A DNA stretch of 64,000 nucleotides from Pyropia yezoensis. Its lineage: Eukaryota; Rhodophyta; Bangiophyceae; Bangiales; Bangiaceae. The translations under genes and the position numbers were made by a program. Positions 34,301 through 43,548 of this stretch are shown here, piece after piece (positions within the stretch are counted from its first letter, which is position 1; each line of letters begins with the position of its first letter). A model generated the notes under the pieces. That model was not told the origin of the DNA. It did not search any database and worked only from the letters and a program-made list of their open reading frames with translations. The stretch spans positions 22,418,020-22,482,019 of the forward strand of contig CM020620.1 of NCBI GenBank assembly GCA_009829735.1. The letters are read 5' to 3'.

Positions 34301-37158
34301 CCGCGACTGCACCCGCGTGTCCACGGTGCGTTTATAGTTGACCCGGCAGTAGTCCTTGAGGCGCTTGCGGAACTCGCTGTGGCGGCGGAGCTCCTCGTCG
34401 TCGAGGGTGTCTACCGCCGAGCGGCCACGCCAGCCACCGCCACCACCACCGCCACCGCCGCCACCGCCGCCGGTCACATCCACTTCGGGTACCTGTGATC
34501 CAGACGCGTCGGAGCCGCCCCTGCCACCACCGCTTCCCCCCCCCATGCCCCACCGCCGTCGACCGCCCCCCCCCCGCCGCCACTGGCGCCCCCTCCCCCC
34601 GCCATCGATGGCGCAGCCGCGGACGCGGCCGCCGCCGCCGTCGCGCGTGCGGCGGCGGCCGCATCGGTCCGCCTGCGGTGGGCCTCGAGCGCCACCTGCC
34701 GCTGGATGGTCTCCGCCTCCCCACGCGACGCGGGGAACTGCTCACCCCGCCATGTCCACTCCATCGGTCGCGCGCAGTCTGACAGGCCATTGTAGTCGCA
34801 AGCCGCACAGTCGGCGGCGGACACGATGGCGTGCGGCTGCAGCCGGTTGGTGAGGATGATGTTTGGGTACATGGCAGCCACATCCAGATGGTACAGCAGC
34901 GGCTTCTCCGACCGCCGTGGCCGCGCCTTGAGCGCCGCCAGCGACGCCGAAATGCCCGACCGCACCTCGTCCAGGTTGGCCACGTCGGCTGGGTCCATCC
35001 CCGCCTCAACGGTAATGGCAAAGCGGAGGGTATCGTCGAGGGCGGCGTCCAGCTCAGCGACCGCGTCGGGGTCCACGTCAAAATCCAGCGGCAGGTCGCT
35101 GCGGAAGATGCCCGCCCGAAGCGCCTCGACATGGCCGCCAATGTACGTCTCCGACTCGAGGACGTGGCCGTCGGCGGTGAGGCGCCCCGCGACAGCACCG
35201 TCGTGCTTGTTGGGCGCCATAATGGACTTGGCGCGCGCCTCGGAGAGGAGCAGCAGCTCACAGAGGGTACCACTGCCCTTGCGCAGTACGTCGTCGGGTG
35301 CGAGCGGCAGGATGGAGGCGAGAGAAAAGATAAAGCCCGCCACGTACTTTTGGTAGAGGTAGTAGGTGCACACTGCGTCAGACACCGAGTAGGCGGCAAG
35401 CGTCTGGGGCGCGTCCTGAGCGGCAGGCATCATCTCTTCGGGATCGAGCTCCTCGGGCTCGTAGCCGAGAAGTGCGCGTGTGACAGCCTTGAGACCCCGG
35501 CTGCCCTGTGGCAGGTACGAGTCCCGGTTGACCCAATGGAAGCAGTCCATGTGCACCGCACTGCGGCCGGTGGTTTGCTTGCCATTGCTGGCGCGGGCTG
35601 GGCCTTTCTTGGATGCCTCCTCAGCCGCCGCCCCGGCATCGTCGTCGTCGCCGCCGCCCCCACTGCCGCCACCCCCTCCGCCGCCCCAGTCGCGCGGAAC
35701 GGAGCAGCGCATACCCGTGAGGGCGCCCATGTCAAGCCCGTGCACCGCCGCGCGGTCCGACAGGAAGGGCCAGTCAAAGTTGTCCCCGTTGTACGTTGTG
35801 TACACCCGCGGGGCGGCAATGCGCATCTCCGAGAAGAAGCGCTCGAGCAGCCCCTTTTCGTCGCGCTCATTGTAGACGGTAAACCGGCCGCCATACTCGG
35901 GCTTGTCGGGCGGCGTGTAGTCGAAGTCGGGGAGGTCTTCGGACACGACTGCGCGGTTGACGCCAAGAAAGCCGACGCCGTCGAGCATCCACGAGATCAT
36001 CATGACGCTGTCCTTCTTGGCGTCGGGGAACTTGAGTGGCGGCTTGGTCGTCTCAATGTCAAACGCACAGACGGTGGGTGTTGCCCAGGTGACTCGCTCG
36101 GGGATGGGGGTGAGCGTCGCGCCGGGCACGCCGGCGCCGCCACCGCGCCCACCCCCGCCACCCCCGCCGCCACTCCCTCCGCCTCCGCCGCCGCTGCTGC
36201 CGCCACCACCACCACCGCCGCCGCCACCATCCCCGCCCCCCCCCCCCGCGTCCCCATCTGACGCAAACGTCTCGACCCGGTACCACAAGCCCACACGGAC
36301 GCCCAGGTCAATCGCCACCCGCGTCGCGACCGGCACGTCGTGCTCGTACATGCCCGTCAGGAGGCCCATCCCGCCGTCGACGTGGTCGACCGCGTCGGCG
36401 CGTGGGGTGGCGGCGGCACCCCCCCCCGCCGCGCCCATCGGGTCCACCACCCGGGTGGTAGGAGCGGCGGCGGACGCCGCCCCCCCCCGCGAGGCGGCGG
36501 CCCGGAGGTGCGGTGCTAGCAGCCGCTTCAGCTCGTACAGCTCCCCGGTCGTCCGGACGGTGACGCGGAGGAAGGGGTGGGCGGGTCCGCCCGCAGCGGC
36601 GGCGGCGGCCAGGTGGTTGCGCTGGGCCAGGTCATGCCGCCGCACGGGGGCGGTGGCGGCGAGGAGGTCCCCCGCGGCGCGGCGGAGAGCGGCCTCCAGC
36701 TCTCCCACCCGTCCGTCTCGGGCGGCGAGGTAAAAGTACGGCCGCGCAGGGAGGGTGGCCACAAAGTCCTCCCCGTCGGCACCGAGGAAGAAGAGGTCAA
36801 CTGCCGCGACGGGCCGGCCGGGCGGTGCCGCCTCGGCCACCGTCGTTGGCGCAAAGTTGATAAGCCACCCCTCTCGGGGGGTTGAGCCGGGCGCCAGGGG
36901 GGTATAGCTCATCATCGCGTCTTCGGCCGTGTCCTTCTCGCGCCGCGCGCGGGAGCGAGACTGGCCGCCACCGCCACCGCCACCCCCACCGCCACCATTG
37001 TCGCCAGGCGCGGTGCCGGGAGCCCCATTGTCCGCAAAGTTGGTGCTCTTGGGCTTGCCCCGCCCCGTCTGGGAAAACTGGGAGCGGTAGGTGCCCGCCG
37101 GTCGGCGGCGGTCGCCATAGCCGCCGCCGCCGCCACCCCCACCACCGCCATACCCCAT
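28378..37158 (-). CDS. POLE: DNA polymerase epsilon catalytic subunit
   Basis: This is the leading-strand replicative polymerase. Exon 1 is 37158-33497 and exon 2 is 33219-28378. The intron 33496-33220 has donor GTAAGTGAGT and acceptor TTCTTTAG and joins FLDGDSLA to [14 protein letters not shown], as POLE homologues require. Exonuclease motifs are FDIETT (about 36,060) and [10 protein letters not shown] (about 35,785). Polymerase motifs are [12 protein letters not shown] (about 34,880), [16 protein letters not shown] (about 34,055) and C DTDG (about 33,910), so catalysis should be intact. Two C-terminal Cys modules end the protein (CGYCGRV ... CDHCGEA; CTRCGLV ... CPCSG). Coding length is about 2,830 aa against roughly 2,200-2,300 usual, through Gly/Ala-rich insertions. 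A frame break sits in a Gly-rich linker between A and B, at C9 34536-34544 or C10 34566-34575. Exon 1 is one base short of a whole number of codons. Confidence 0.92.
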
Positions 37159-37825
37159 GGGTGAGTGAGGGGACGGAACGCAAGGTTGTGGGGAGGCGAA
37201 GAAGAGGCGGCGGCGGATGAGAGCGGCGAAAGGCCCGCGCGGTGGAGAGGGCGGGGCGGGAGCAGCGGGCGAGGAATGCCCAGATGAAAAGGGGGGGGGG
37301 GGATGAAGAGGGGGAGGGCGCACAGAGGGGAACGAGAAGAGGGGGGGGAAAGGGCAGCCCACGAGCGAGGGGCAATGCGAGACAAGGAAGGGAAGGGGGA
37401 TTGCTGCAGTGGTTGCGCCGGTGCCAGGCTTTGCCAACGGCGGAGCGCGGCGTCTGCCAGCGCAGTGGGAGGTGGATGGGGGCCGAGCCGGTCGATGCGG
37501 CGTAGTGCGGGAAGGGACGGCAATACGGCGTGCCCCACCAGCGGCGGAGGAAACCCTTCTCGCTCTCGGCACACACCCGGGGCTGTCGCCCTCTGGGAGG
37601 GAGGCCGGGCGGGGATCAGGGGGGATGGCGCCAAACGTGGTCTTTCTCCGGGCCTTTGCCCAAGGCCGGTTCCCGCTCTTTTTGGCGGCCTCTGGTTGGA
37701 CCGCCACCGAAGTCCACAATTCAAAGCCACCGCCAAGTGCCGGATGCATCGGAGTATCGCCGCATGGGCGATCAGACGACCCGTCCCTCCTGCTGTGGAA
37801 GAGGCGCCCCAGCATCGACGCCCGC
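37159..37825. other. POLE upstream region
   Basis: This is the promoter side of POLE, bounded by the left end of the pogo-like transposon. The POLE frame stays open upstream to about 37,914, but that extension enters the transposon end and reads as low-complexity sequence, so ATG 37158 (MGYGGGG) is the chosen start. No other gene seen. Confidence 0.45.
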
Positions 37826-38383
37826 ACTGCGGTAAGGTTTGCAGATCGGTAAATTCGCTCGGTAAACGAAACCGGTAAAGGTCGGTATCCCGATCGGTAA
37901 ACGGTATTCTCCATGTGCTCACATGTCGGTATGGTTCGGTACGGTAATGATATATGTATTTCATAATTCGAGACCTCTACCCCCCCCTGCCAAATGACCT
38001 GTGCCTATCTTACAAACAGGCCACATACGTTCGTCGGCGCGCCGGGCACCACAGCCAGGCACACCGCCCCAGTCCTCCAGGCCCCGTGGCCACACCTGCT
38101 CTCAGTCACTGGCCATGCAGCCTTGCGTTGGCTCAACTGAGGCTGCGGCGCAGATGTGTGGCACCGGACCAAAGCCGTACCAATCCTAACAGCTTTCGCG
38201 ACGGCAGGCCGCCGCGCACGGCTCCATACCGCGCCAGGTGCAGGACGCCCTCCCGCCTCCCCACACATGCTGTGGAGCAACCTGTCTTCCTGTGCACCCT
38301 CCACTGGCTCCCCTTTCTCTTTTTCCTTTCCTGCCCAACTCCCTCCGAACCCCCTCGCCCGCTGGACGATGTAGGCCACGACG

Positions 38384-38650
38384 ATGTCCGTGTGGAAGGC
38401 GTTTCGGTGGACGACCGAGCGCTACAAGCGGGGTGACGGCAAGGCGTCCAACTACTGGGTTGCGAACTGTATTACGTGCAAATCGGCGTACGAGCGGTAC
38501 CGGGAAGCTGTAGCCGTCTGCAACGGCGACGACGAGGCTATTGCCCAGATAGACGTCGTCCATCCTGCGGAGGCTCTCCCTGGTCGAGCGGATAGGATGG
38601 CTCCCCACCTACTTGTTGTGGACATGTGTGCCTTGGTGCGTGATGAATAA
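38384..38650 (+). CDS. Small ORF with a BED-like Cys motif, inside the DNA transposon
   Basis: The ORF encodes MSVWKAFRWTTERYKRGDGKASNYWVANCITCKSAYERYREA and a further ~45 residues, ending at TAA 38648-38650. W-x-F followed by basic residues and C-x2-C recalls the first half of a BED-type zinc finger as in hAT or Harbinger accessory proteins. The expected His pair is not present. AATAAA overlaps the stop (38646-38651). A GTGCGT at 38635-38640 could be a splice donor, in which case this is only a first exon. It runs opposite to the transposase. Confidence 0.35.
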   Translation: MSVWKAFRWTTERYKRGDGKASNYWVANCITCKSAYERYREAVAVCNGDDEAIAQIDVVHPAEALPGRADRMAPHLLVVDMCALVRDE

Positions 38651-39444
38651 AGGGTGAGGTTTGGCGGGCATGGGAAACCATGGATGAGGGTGAAGAGATG
38701 AGGGGTCGAGTGGGCGCTGGCGCCTGGGGGAACCCTGTCTACAGGGGGTGTGTGTAAAGATGTTGATTTTTTACCACTGTTTGCTTGCTGGCCGAGCTGC
38801 CCGTCATCTCCTCCGGGGCTACGACACACCGTCATGAAGCCCGTGAGCTTCTTGTTGTTCTGACAGAGACACAGAAAAAAAGGACACGATCTGACCATGT
38901 AGCGGCGACAGATATTTGTCCCTTGGACTGACCACTCGAGGGCGGAAATAGGGTGGTAATGATGAGTACTGTCAGCACCCCGGATCCCGGCCCTCGGGCC
39001 CGTGTGAGCCGCCCAGATGAGACGAAAGACTCGACGACGCCCCGGGTGACCGACGCCCATGACACCCTCTCCCCACCTCGACTCTTGTCTCCCTCCTCCC
39101 CCCCGTCCTGTGCAGCCTCGGTCTCCGCCCAACACGTCGTCCTCGCCCCACAACCGCGCGGAGATACACCTGGCCGCCGCCTGCACCCCATTTTCCTCCG
39201 CGCCGCCGCTGTCCACCCTCCCCTATCCGCGGCCCCCCTCCCCCCCTCCCCTCGCACGAGACCCCCGCAGCTGCCTGCCTCCCCCCCCACCCCCGCCATC
39301 TCCCCCCACATCCTCCCCCGCGCCCTTCCCCCCCCGCCCTCGCCCCCCCCCTCCTCGGATCTCGGCGGCCTGGCGGCGCGTGGTCTTCCCCTTCTTGGAG
39401 GGCGTCGTCGTCACGGCGGCCATGGGGGCGCTCGCCACGGTGGT
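38651..39444. other. Non-coding interior of the DNA transposon
   Basis: This lies between the small Cys-motif ORF and the transposase stop. The right half is C-rich (C-runs at 39,240-39,350). I see no further gene. Confidence 0.4.
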
Positions 39445-40876
39445 CTACGTCTGCGCCCCGGCCGCTGAGGCCGCTGCCGAGGCCAGGCGCGCCACTGGGT
39501 GCGTCGCAGCGGCTGTCGCGGCAATAGCTGCCGCTGTGCGAGCGGCGGCGGCAAGTCCGCTGAGGCCCTGCCCCCGTCCAGCCGGGCGAGCTGTCTGGCG
39601 CCTCTCGTCTGTCGCCTTCTGCTTCGCCTCCTTGGCCGCCCGCGTCGCCGCCCGCTTGGCCTCCGCAGCGGCTCGCCTCACCTCGAGCGCCGCGGCGCCG
39701 GCGGCTTTTTTCTCCTGTGCCAGGAGCAGACGCTGCTGCCGCTCGGCCGCCTTCTTAACCGCCTCCTCCTTCCGGTTGGCAGTCGCGTGTGCGCGCTGGC
39801 GCTTGACGTCTTGTTTCTTCTTCTCCGCAGCCTCCCGATCGGCTTGCTGCTTTGCCAGCCACTTCCGGTTGTCCTCGTCGAGGAAGACCGCCTGCGTTGT
39901 CCTGAGGGTGCCCCTCTCCCACTGCAAGCTGTGCCGCTGCTTAGCCACCGTCGGGGCCATCCTGGTCGTCAATCGGGCAAGGGTGTGCTTCCTCTTCCTC
40001 GTGCGCTTGGAGGAGTCGCTCATGGCGGTGTGCTTTTCCAGCTTGCTCGGGTCCCACGGCTCGACGCCTGTCTCCTTGAACGCGACGCGAATCAGCGAGG
40101 AAGTAAACGTCTTTTCATACGCCCTGGACACTCGCTTGACCAGGTCAAAAATGCCCAGTGTGGCCTGCTTGTTGTTCACGATGTCCATCTCGGTGGTCTC
40201 CCTTGCCAGCTCCTCCCGCGCCTCATACTTGAGCGGCTGGAAGAGGGTCACGTCCAGCTGCTGTGTCGCGTGCGTGGTGTTGGCGGCAAGGATGAACACC
40301 TCGACGTTAACGCGCGCGAGCGCCGCCAAGGCCTCGTAGCCAATATGGGCGCGGCACCCGTCGATGATGAGAATCTTCGCCTCGTCAGGTCGCAGCTTGG
40401 AGAAGACGCGCTCGGCCATGAAGACGCACCACTCCGTCCACGTGTCACCGTCCATGCCAGCTGGCGTGCGGTACAGAAAAGGCGCGTCAGGGGGGGCCAA
40501 TTCGTTGAGAAACTCCCAAGCCCCGTCTCCTTGACCAATTCGACGCCTCCGTTTGGGGTTTCCCGGCGTTCCTTTGACGATGAAAGTTGGCGGAAGCTGG
40601 CTGCCGTCCGCGGCAATGACGGGCAGCAGAGTGAGGAAGTCTGCACCTTGGCTGACGTTGGGCACGACGACCCTCGCCCCAGATGAGCCAGACGCGACGA
40701 GGCGACGCTTCTTGCGGGAGCCCAGCAGGTCCTTCGCCTTGATGCCGCACTCGTCCGCATTGAAGACGTTGGCCGCCGACACCTTCTTCTCCTCGCGCAC
40801 CAGCTTGAGCAAAGCCATCATGCGGGCCAGGTTCTCTGGGTTGGTGGCTGCCGCTCGCACTGCGTCCATGGACCTG
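39445..40876 (-). pseudogene. Pogo-like DDE transposase, C-terminal two thirds (disrupted by retrotransposon)
   Basis: The catalytic DDE_1 core is intact: NADECGIKAKDLLG, then LIIDGCRAHIGYEALAALA, then TTHATQQLDVTLFQPLK. A long basic coiled-coil tail (QADREAAEKKKQDVKRQRA ... AAEAKRAATRAAKEAKQKA) ends in AGAQT at 39445. The 5' part of the gene lies at 51132-51602, beyond the retrotransposon. Joining the two sides with one copy of the target site GACGT restores an uninterrupted frame of 636 codons (TSRSMDAVRAAATNPENL directly follows RHPKIGKA). The gene was therefore intact until a recent insertion. Internal ATG 40869 could still initiate a truncated protein with the catalytic core. Confidence 0.85.
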
Positions 40877-40881
40877 GACGT
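40877..40881 (+). repeat. Target-site duplication, left copy (GACGT)
   Basis: GACGT precedes the 5' LTR and recurs at 51127-51131 after the 3' LTR. Five bases is the normal Ty3/gypsy duplication. Confidence 0.95.
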
Positions 40882-41420
40882 TGTGGGAGATTGGGCCGGA
40901 ATTCGGTACCAATACTTTGAAGATTCGGGTCAAGTGGACCTGACCGGAAGTCGAAATTCACCCGACCCACGATGGTGAAACTTCTGACTTCTGGACGGAA
41001 ATTCGACTAGGACTTCCGACATACTAAAGCAGGGTAATGCTGCTGGTATTTGTTTCTTGGGATTTTTGCACGGGAGCCAGACGGATTTCTACGCTTTGAG
41101 TTCTTTGCATGTGGAGTGATATGATTGGTTTGTTTGAGGGTTCATTTTCTGAGTGTTTTGAGGGGTTGCGTGAGCGTGTGAGGAGGGTTGATAAGGAGGG
41201 ACAGCAAGGCGGGGAGGGCCCACCTTGGCTGGCCAAGCAAGTAAACACCGTCTGGCTCCGACACATCTTGTTCGTGCCTTGGTGAGTGGACCCGCTCACC
41301 ACACGCAAGTTCCGTGTTCGGCTGTGTGGAGGTGCTTGCTTCCGGTGTCCCAAGTTGGGATATCGGCAATACTCCTCTTCCTTCCCTGACTCGGGGTTGG
41401 TGCTTGGGAGTACTGCTACA
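40882..41420 (+). repeat. 5' LTR
   Basis: 539 bp, TG...CA ends (TGTGGGAG ... GCTACA). Promoter elements are not obvious by eye. It is identical to the 3' LTR except at 41007. Confidence 0.95.
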
Positions 41421-41737
41421 GTTGGTGGATCAGCGGGGGAGAGGATATCGACTTTGGTACCTCCCTTGACCGGAGACGGGACCAAGTTGGCCCCTCTCCC
41501 CCTTCGGCACCGAGACTTCCGGTGACACGATCGACTCGCCTACGTTCCGAGCGTTCGCTGGGCGACGAGGTTGGCCACCGTGAGTCTTGGTGGGAGACCC
41601 GGAGTTTCGGGAAACCTCACCGCCTTCCTTGAGGCAGGTGGAGGGGTGGAACGTGCTCTAGGAACTCCCTAGCTGACGATCCCCGACTCTGGACACCGTT
41701 TGGTCGTTTTGGTTGACTCCACGTGACTCTTGTGGAG
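41421..41737 (+). other. Retrotransposon leader with probable primer-binding site
   Basis: TGGTGGATCAGCGGGG starting at 41423, two bases after the LTR, has the TGG start expected for pairing with a tRNA 3' CCA end. I could not assign the tRNA. The rest to 41737 is the untranslated leader, with no ORF of note. Confidence 0.6.
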
Positions 41738-43510
41738 ATGGCTGGTGAGGGAGACCCCCCCATTGCGCCGAGTGTACCTGGGGAGGGGGAGCGTAGTCCT
41801 CCCCCGACGGGCGGAGTACCACCCAGGCCGGGCAGTGCGGATGTGGTGGGTCCAGAGGTTGGACCCCGACGGCGATCGGCCAGGTTCCTTCCCAGGCCGT
41901 CACCGGAAGAGACGGGCGGAGTTCGCCCTTCTCCGGTGGGAGCGCCGAGCCAGCGTCAGGCTCCGGCAACCTCTTCGGGGAGTGACGACACTCACTTCGG
42001 CATGGGACCGCCGACCGGCAGAGGTGACGGGACAGGGAGTTCAGGGAGTTCTGTACCCCGGGTTGGTGGGTCCGCGCCACGACTGGTGCCGGAAGGACCG
42101 GGTGGGAGCTCGAGTCAAGCTCCACCTGGATCATCCGGTATCGTGGATAACTCGGTGATGACTGCCATCGCACAAGTCGTGCGAGAGGAGGTGGGGAAGG
42201 CGTTGAAGGGGAGCACCCCTCCGCCTGAGCAGGCCTCGAGGCGTCAGAAGCGACGGGAGATTCGACGTACTCTCCGTCGTGAGGTGGACTCGGAGTCTGA
42301 GTCCTCTGCAAGTGGCAAGTCGGGTGAAGAAGATCTTACTCGACATGGTCGTGTGACTCACACGGACCGTCTTGGGACTAGAGTCGTCCCAGGAAAGATC
42401 GTGGTGAATAATCCATTGTTCAAGGATGTCTTCGACTGTGAGACATATGGGTTGGTCAACAAGTCGTTGACCTACTCAAATAGCCAGGCCCGTACCCTGG
42501 GCCGGCGCAAGAAACACGTTGCGCAATCCTTCGGGGTCCGTTCAGAATGGGACGGGACTCCACCCCTGAAGGTCTTCCAGTTTTTGCGGAAGTTCGCAAA
42601 AGCCTGCGATGACAATGATGTCTCTGAAGCTGAAGCGTTTTTCATGCTTCAGGACTTCACCAAGGAGCCACTCCGCTCCGAGGTGATGAACGTCATGCCA
42701 AGTCGGCATGGTGGGAATCCGGGTGAGGTGACCTCCTACCTGGAGTTGGTTAATTGGATCCTTCGTCTTCACGCAGACGAGGCTTCCTTGGCTGTGCAGG
42801 TTGAAGAGTTCAACCGCGCCACCCAGAGTAAGGGTGAAGAGGAACGGGAGTTCGCTGAACGACTCCGTCAGCTGAACGTCCTCTGTGGATTCCTATATCC
42901 CCAAGGAGTCATTAAGGGACGCTTTGTGGAGGGTGTCCACCGAGCAGCTCGAGCGACTGTGCGAGAGCGTAATACTCCGACCATGACTCTGGCGGAGTTG
43001 GCACGCATCGCCCAGACTAAGGGTGATGAGTACCGCTGGCTCGTGTCTGAGCAGCGGAAGGAACGAGAGAAAGAAGTTAAGGGAATGGAAGCAAGTCGCT
43101 TCCGCAGAACTGCAAGGATGCCTTCCTACACGCGGACGTACCCTGCAGTACCTTCGTCCTCAACTCGAGAGACGGAAGGTATGGTGGCCGCCATCCCTGA
43201 TAAGTCACAGGGAAAAGCGGGGCCATCGGCGTCGATGAGTGATCGGCCGTGTTGGCAGTGTTCCAAGTCGGGACACTGGGCAGCCCAATGCCCCACTCTG
43301 GACGTTCGTTTGAGAGCCCTGTTGGCTCGTATTGGGAAGCTCGGTATTCCGAGGACTGATTCGGATACCCGGCCACACACCACACGTGTGACGGCCATGA
43401 CTCAACCTAAGTCAGAGGATGAGTCCACGCTTGAGAAGGGGGAAACCTCTTCCCCCAGCTCAAGTGGCAAGGATACTCCATCATCCGAGTCGGATGAGGG
43501 AAACGCCTAG
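41738..43510 (+). CDS. gag: Gag polyprotein of the Ty3/gypsy element
   Basis: The frame opens at ATG 41738 (MAGEGDPPIAPSV) and ends at TAG 43508-43510, 590 aa. The N-terminal 130 residues are Pro/Gly/Ser-rich. The central part has the usual capsid helices (PPLKVFQFLRKFAKACDDNDVSEAEAFFMLQDF; YLELVNWILRLHADEASLAVQVEEFNRATQ). A CCHC zinc knuckle CWQCSKSGHWAAQCP near residue 505 binds RNA. Gag forms the particle that packages and reverse-transcribes the element RNA. The last codons GGA-AAC-GCC-TAG include the frameshift heptamer. In-frame GTG upstream at 41723 was not used as start. Confidence 0.93.
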   Translation: MAGEGDPPIAPSVPGEGERSPPPTGGVPPRPGSADVVGPEVGPRRRSARFLPRPSPEETGGVRPSPVGAPSQRQAPATSSGSDDTHFGMGPPTGRGDGTGSSGSSVPRVGGSAPRLVPEGPGGSSSQAPPGSSGIVDNSVMTAIAQVVREEVGKALKGSTPPPEQASRRQKRREIRRTLRREVDSESESSASGKSGEEDLTRHGRVTHTDRLGTRVVPGKIVVNNPLFKDVFDCETYGLVNKSLTYSNSQARTLGRRKKHVAQSFGVRSEWDGTPPLKVFQFLRKFAKACDDNDVSEAEAFFMLQDFTKEPLRSEVMNVMPSRHGGNPGEVTSYLELVNWILRLHADEASLAVQVEEFNRATQSKGEEEREFAERLRQLNVLCGFLYPQGVIKGRFVEGVHRAARATVRERNTPTMTLAELARIAQTKGDEYRWLVSEQRKEREKEVKGMEASRFRRTARMPSYTRTYPAVPSSSTRETEGMVAAIPDKSQGKAGPSASMSDRPCWQCSKSGHWAAQCPTLDVRLRALLARIGKLGIPRTDSDTRPHTTRVTAMTQPKSEDESTLEKGETSSPSSSGKDTPSSESDEGNA

Positions 43511-43546
43511 CCGCTGGGACTAAGACTGACCCAAAGGCTCCAGCGG
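43498..43546 (+). promoter_or_regulatory. -1 ribosomal frameshift signal between gag and pol
   Basis: The heptamer GGGAAAC (43498-43504) fits X XXY YYZ exactly in the gag frame (G GGA AAC). It is followed by a 6-base spacer containing the gag stop and then by an inverted pair CCGCTGG (43511-43517) and CCAGCGG (43540-43546) that forms a 7-bp stem with a 22-base loop. The pol frame is open from 43498 onward, with no stop before it joins the pol ATG at 43549. A slip here would give a Gag-Pol fusion. Confidence 0.85.
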
Positions 43547-43548
43547 TA

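Noticed and set aside
34831-36261. 476-aa plus-strand ORF
   Set aside because: Antisense to the POLE exonuclease/polymerase core; no domain.
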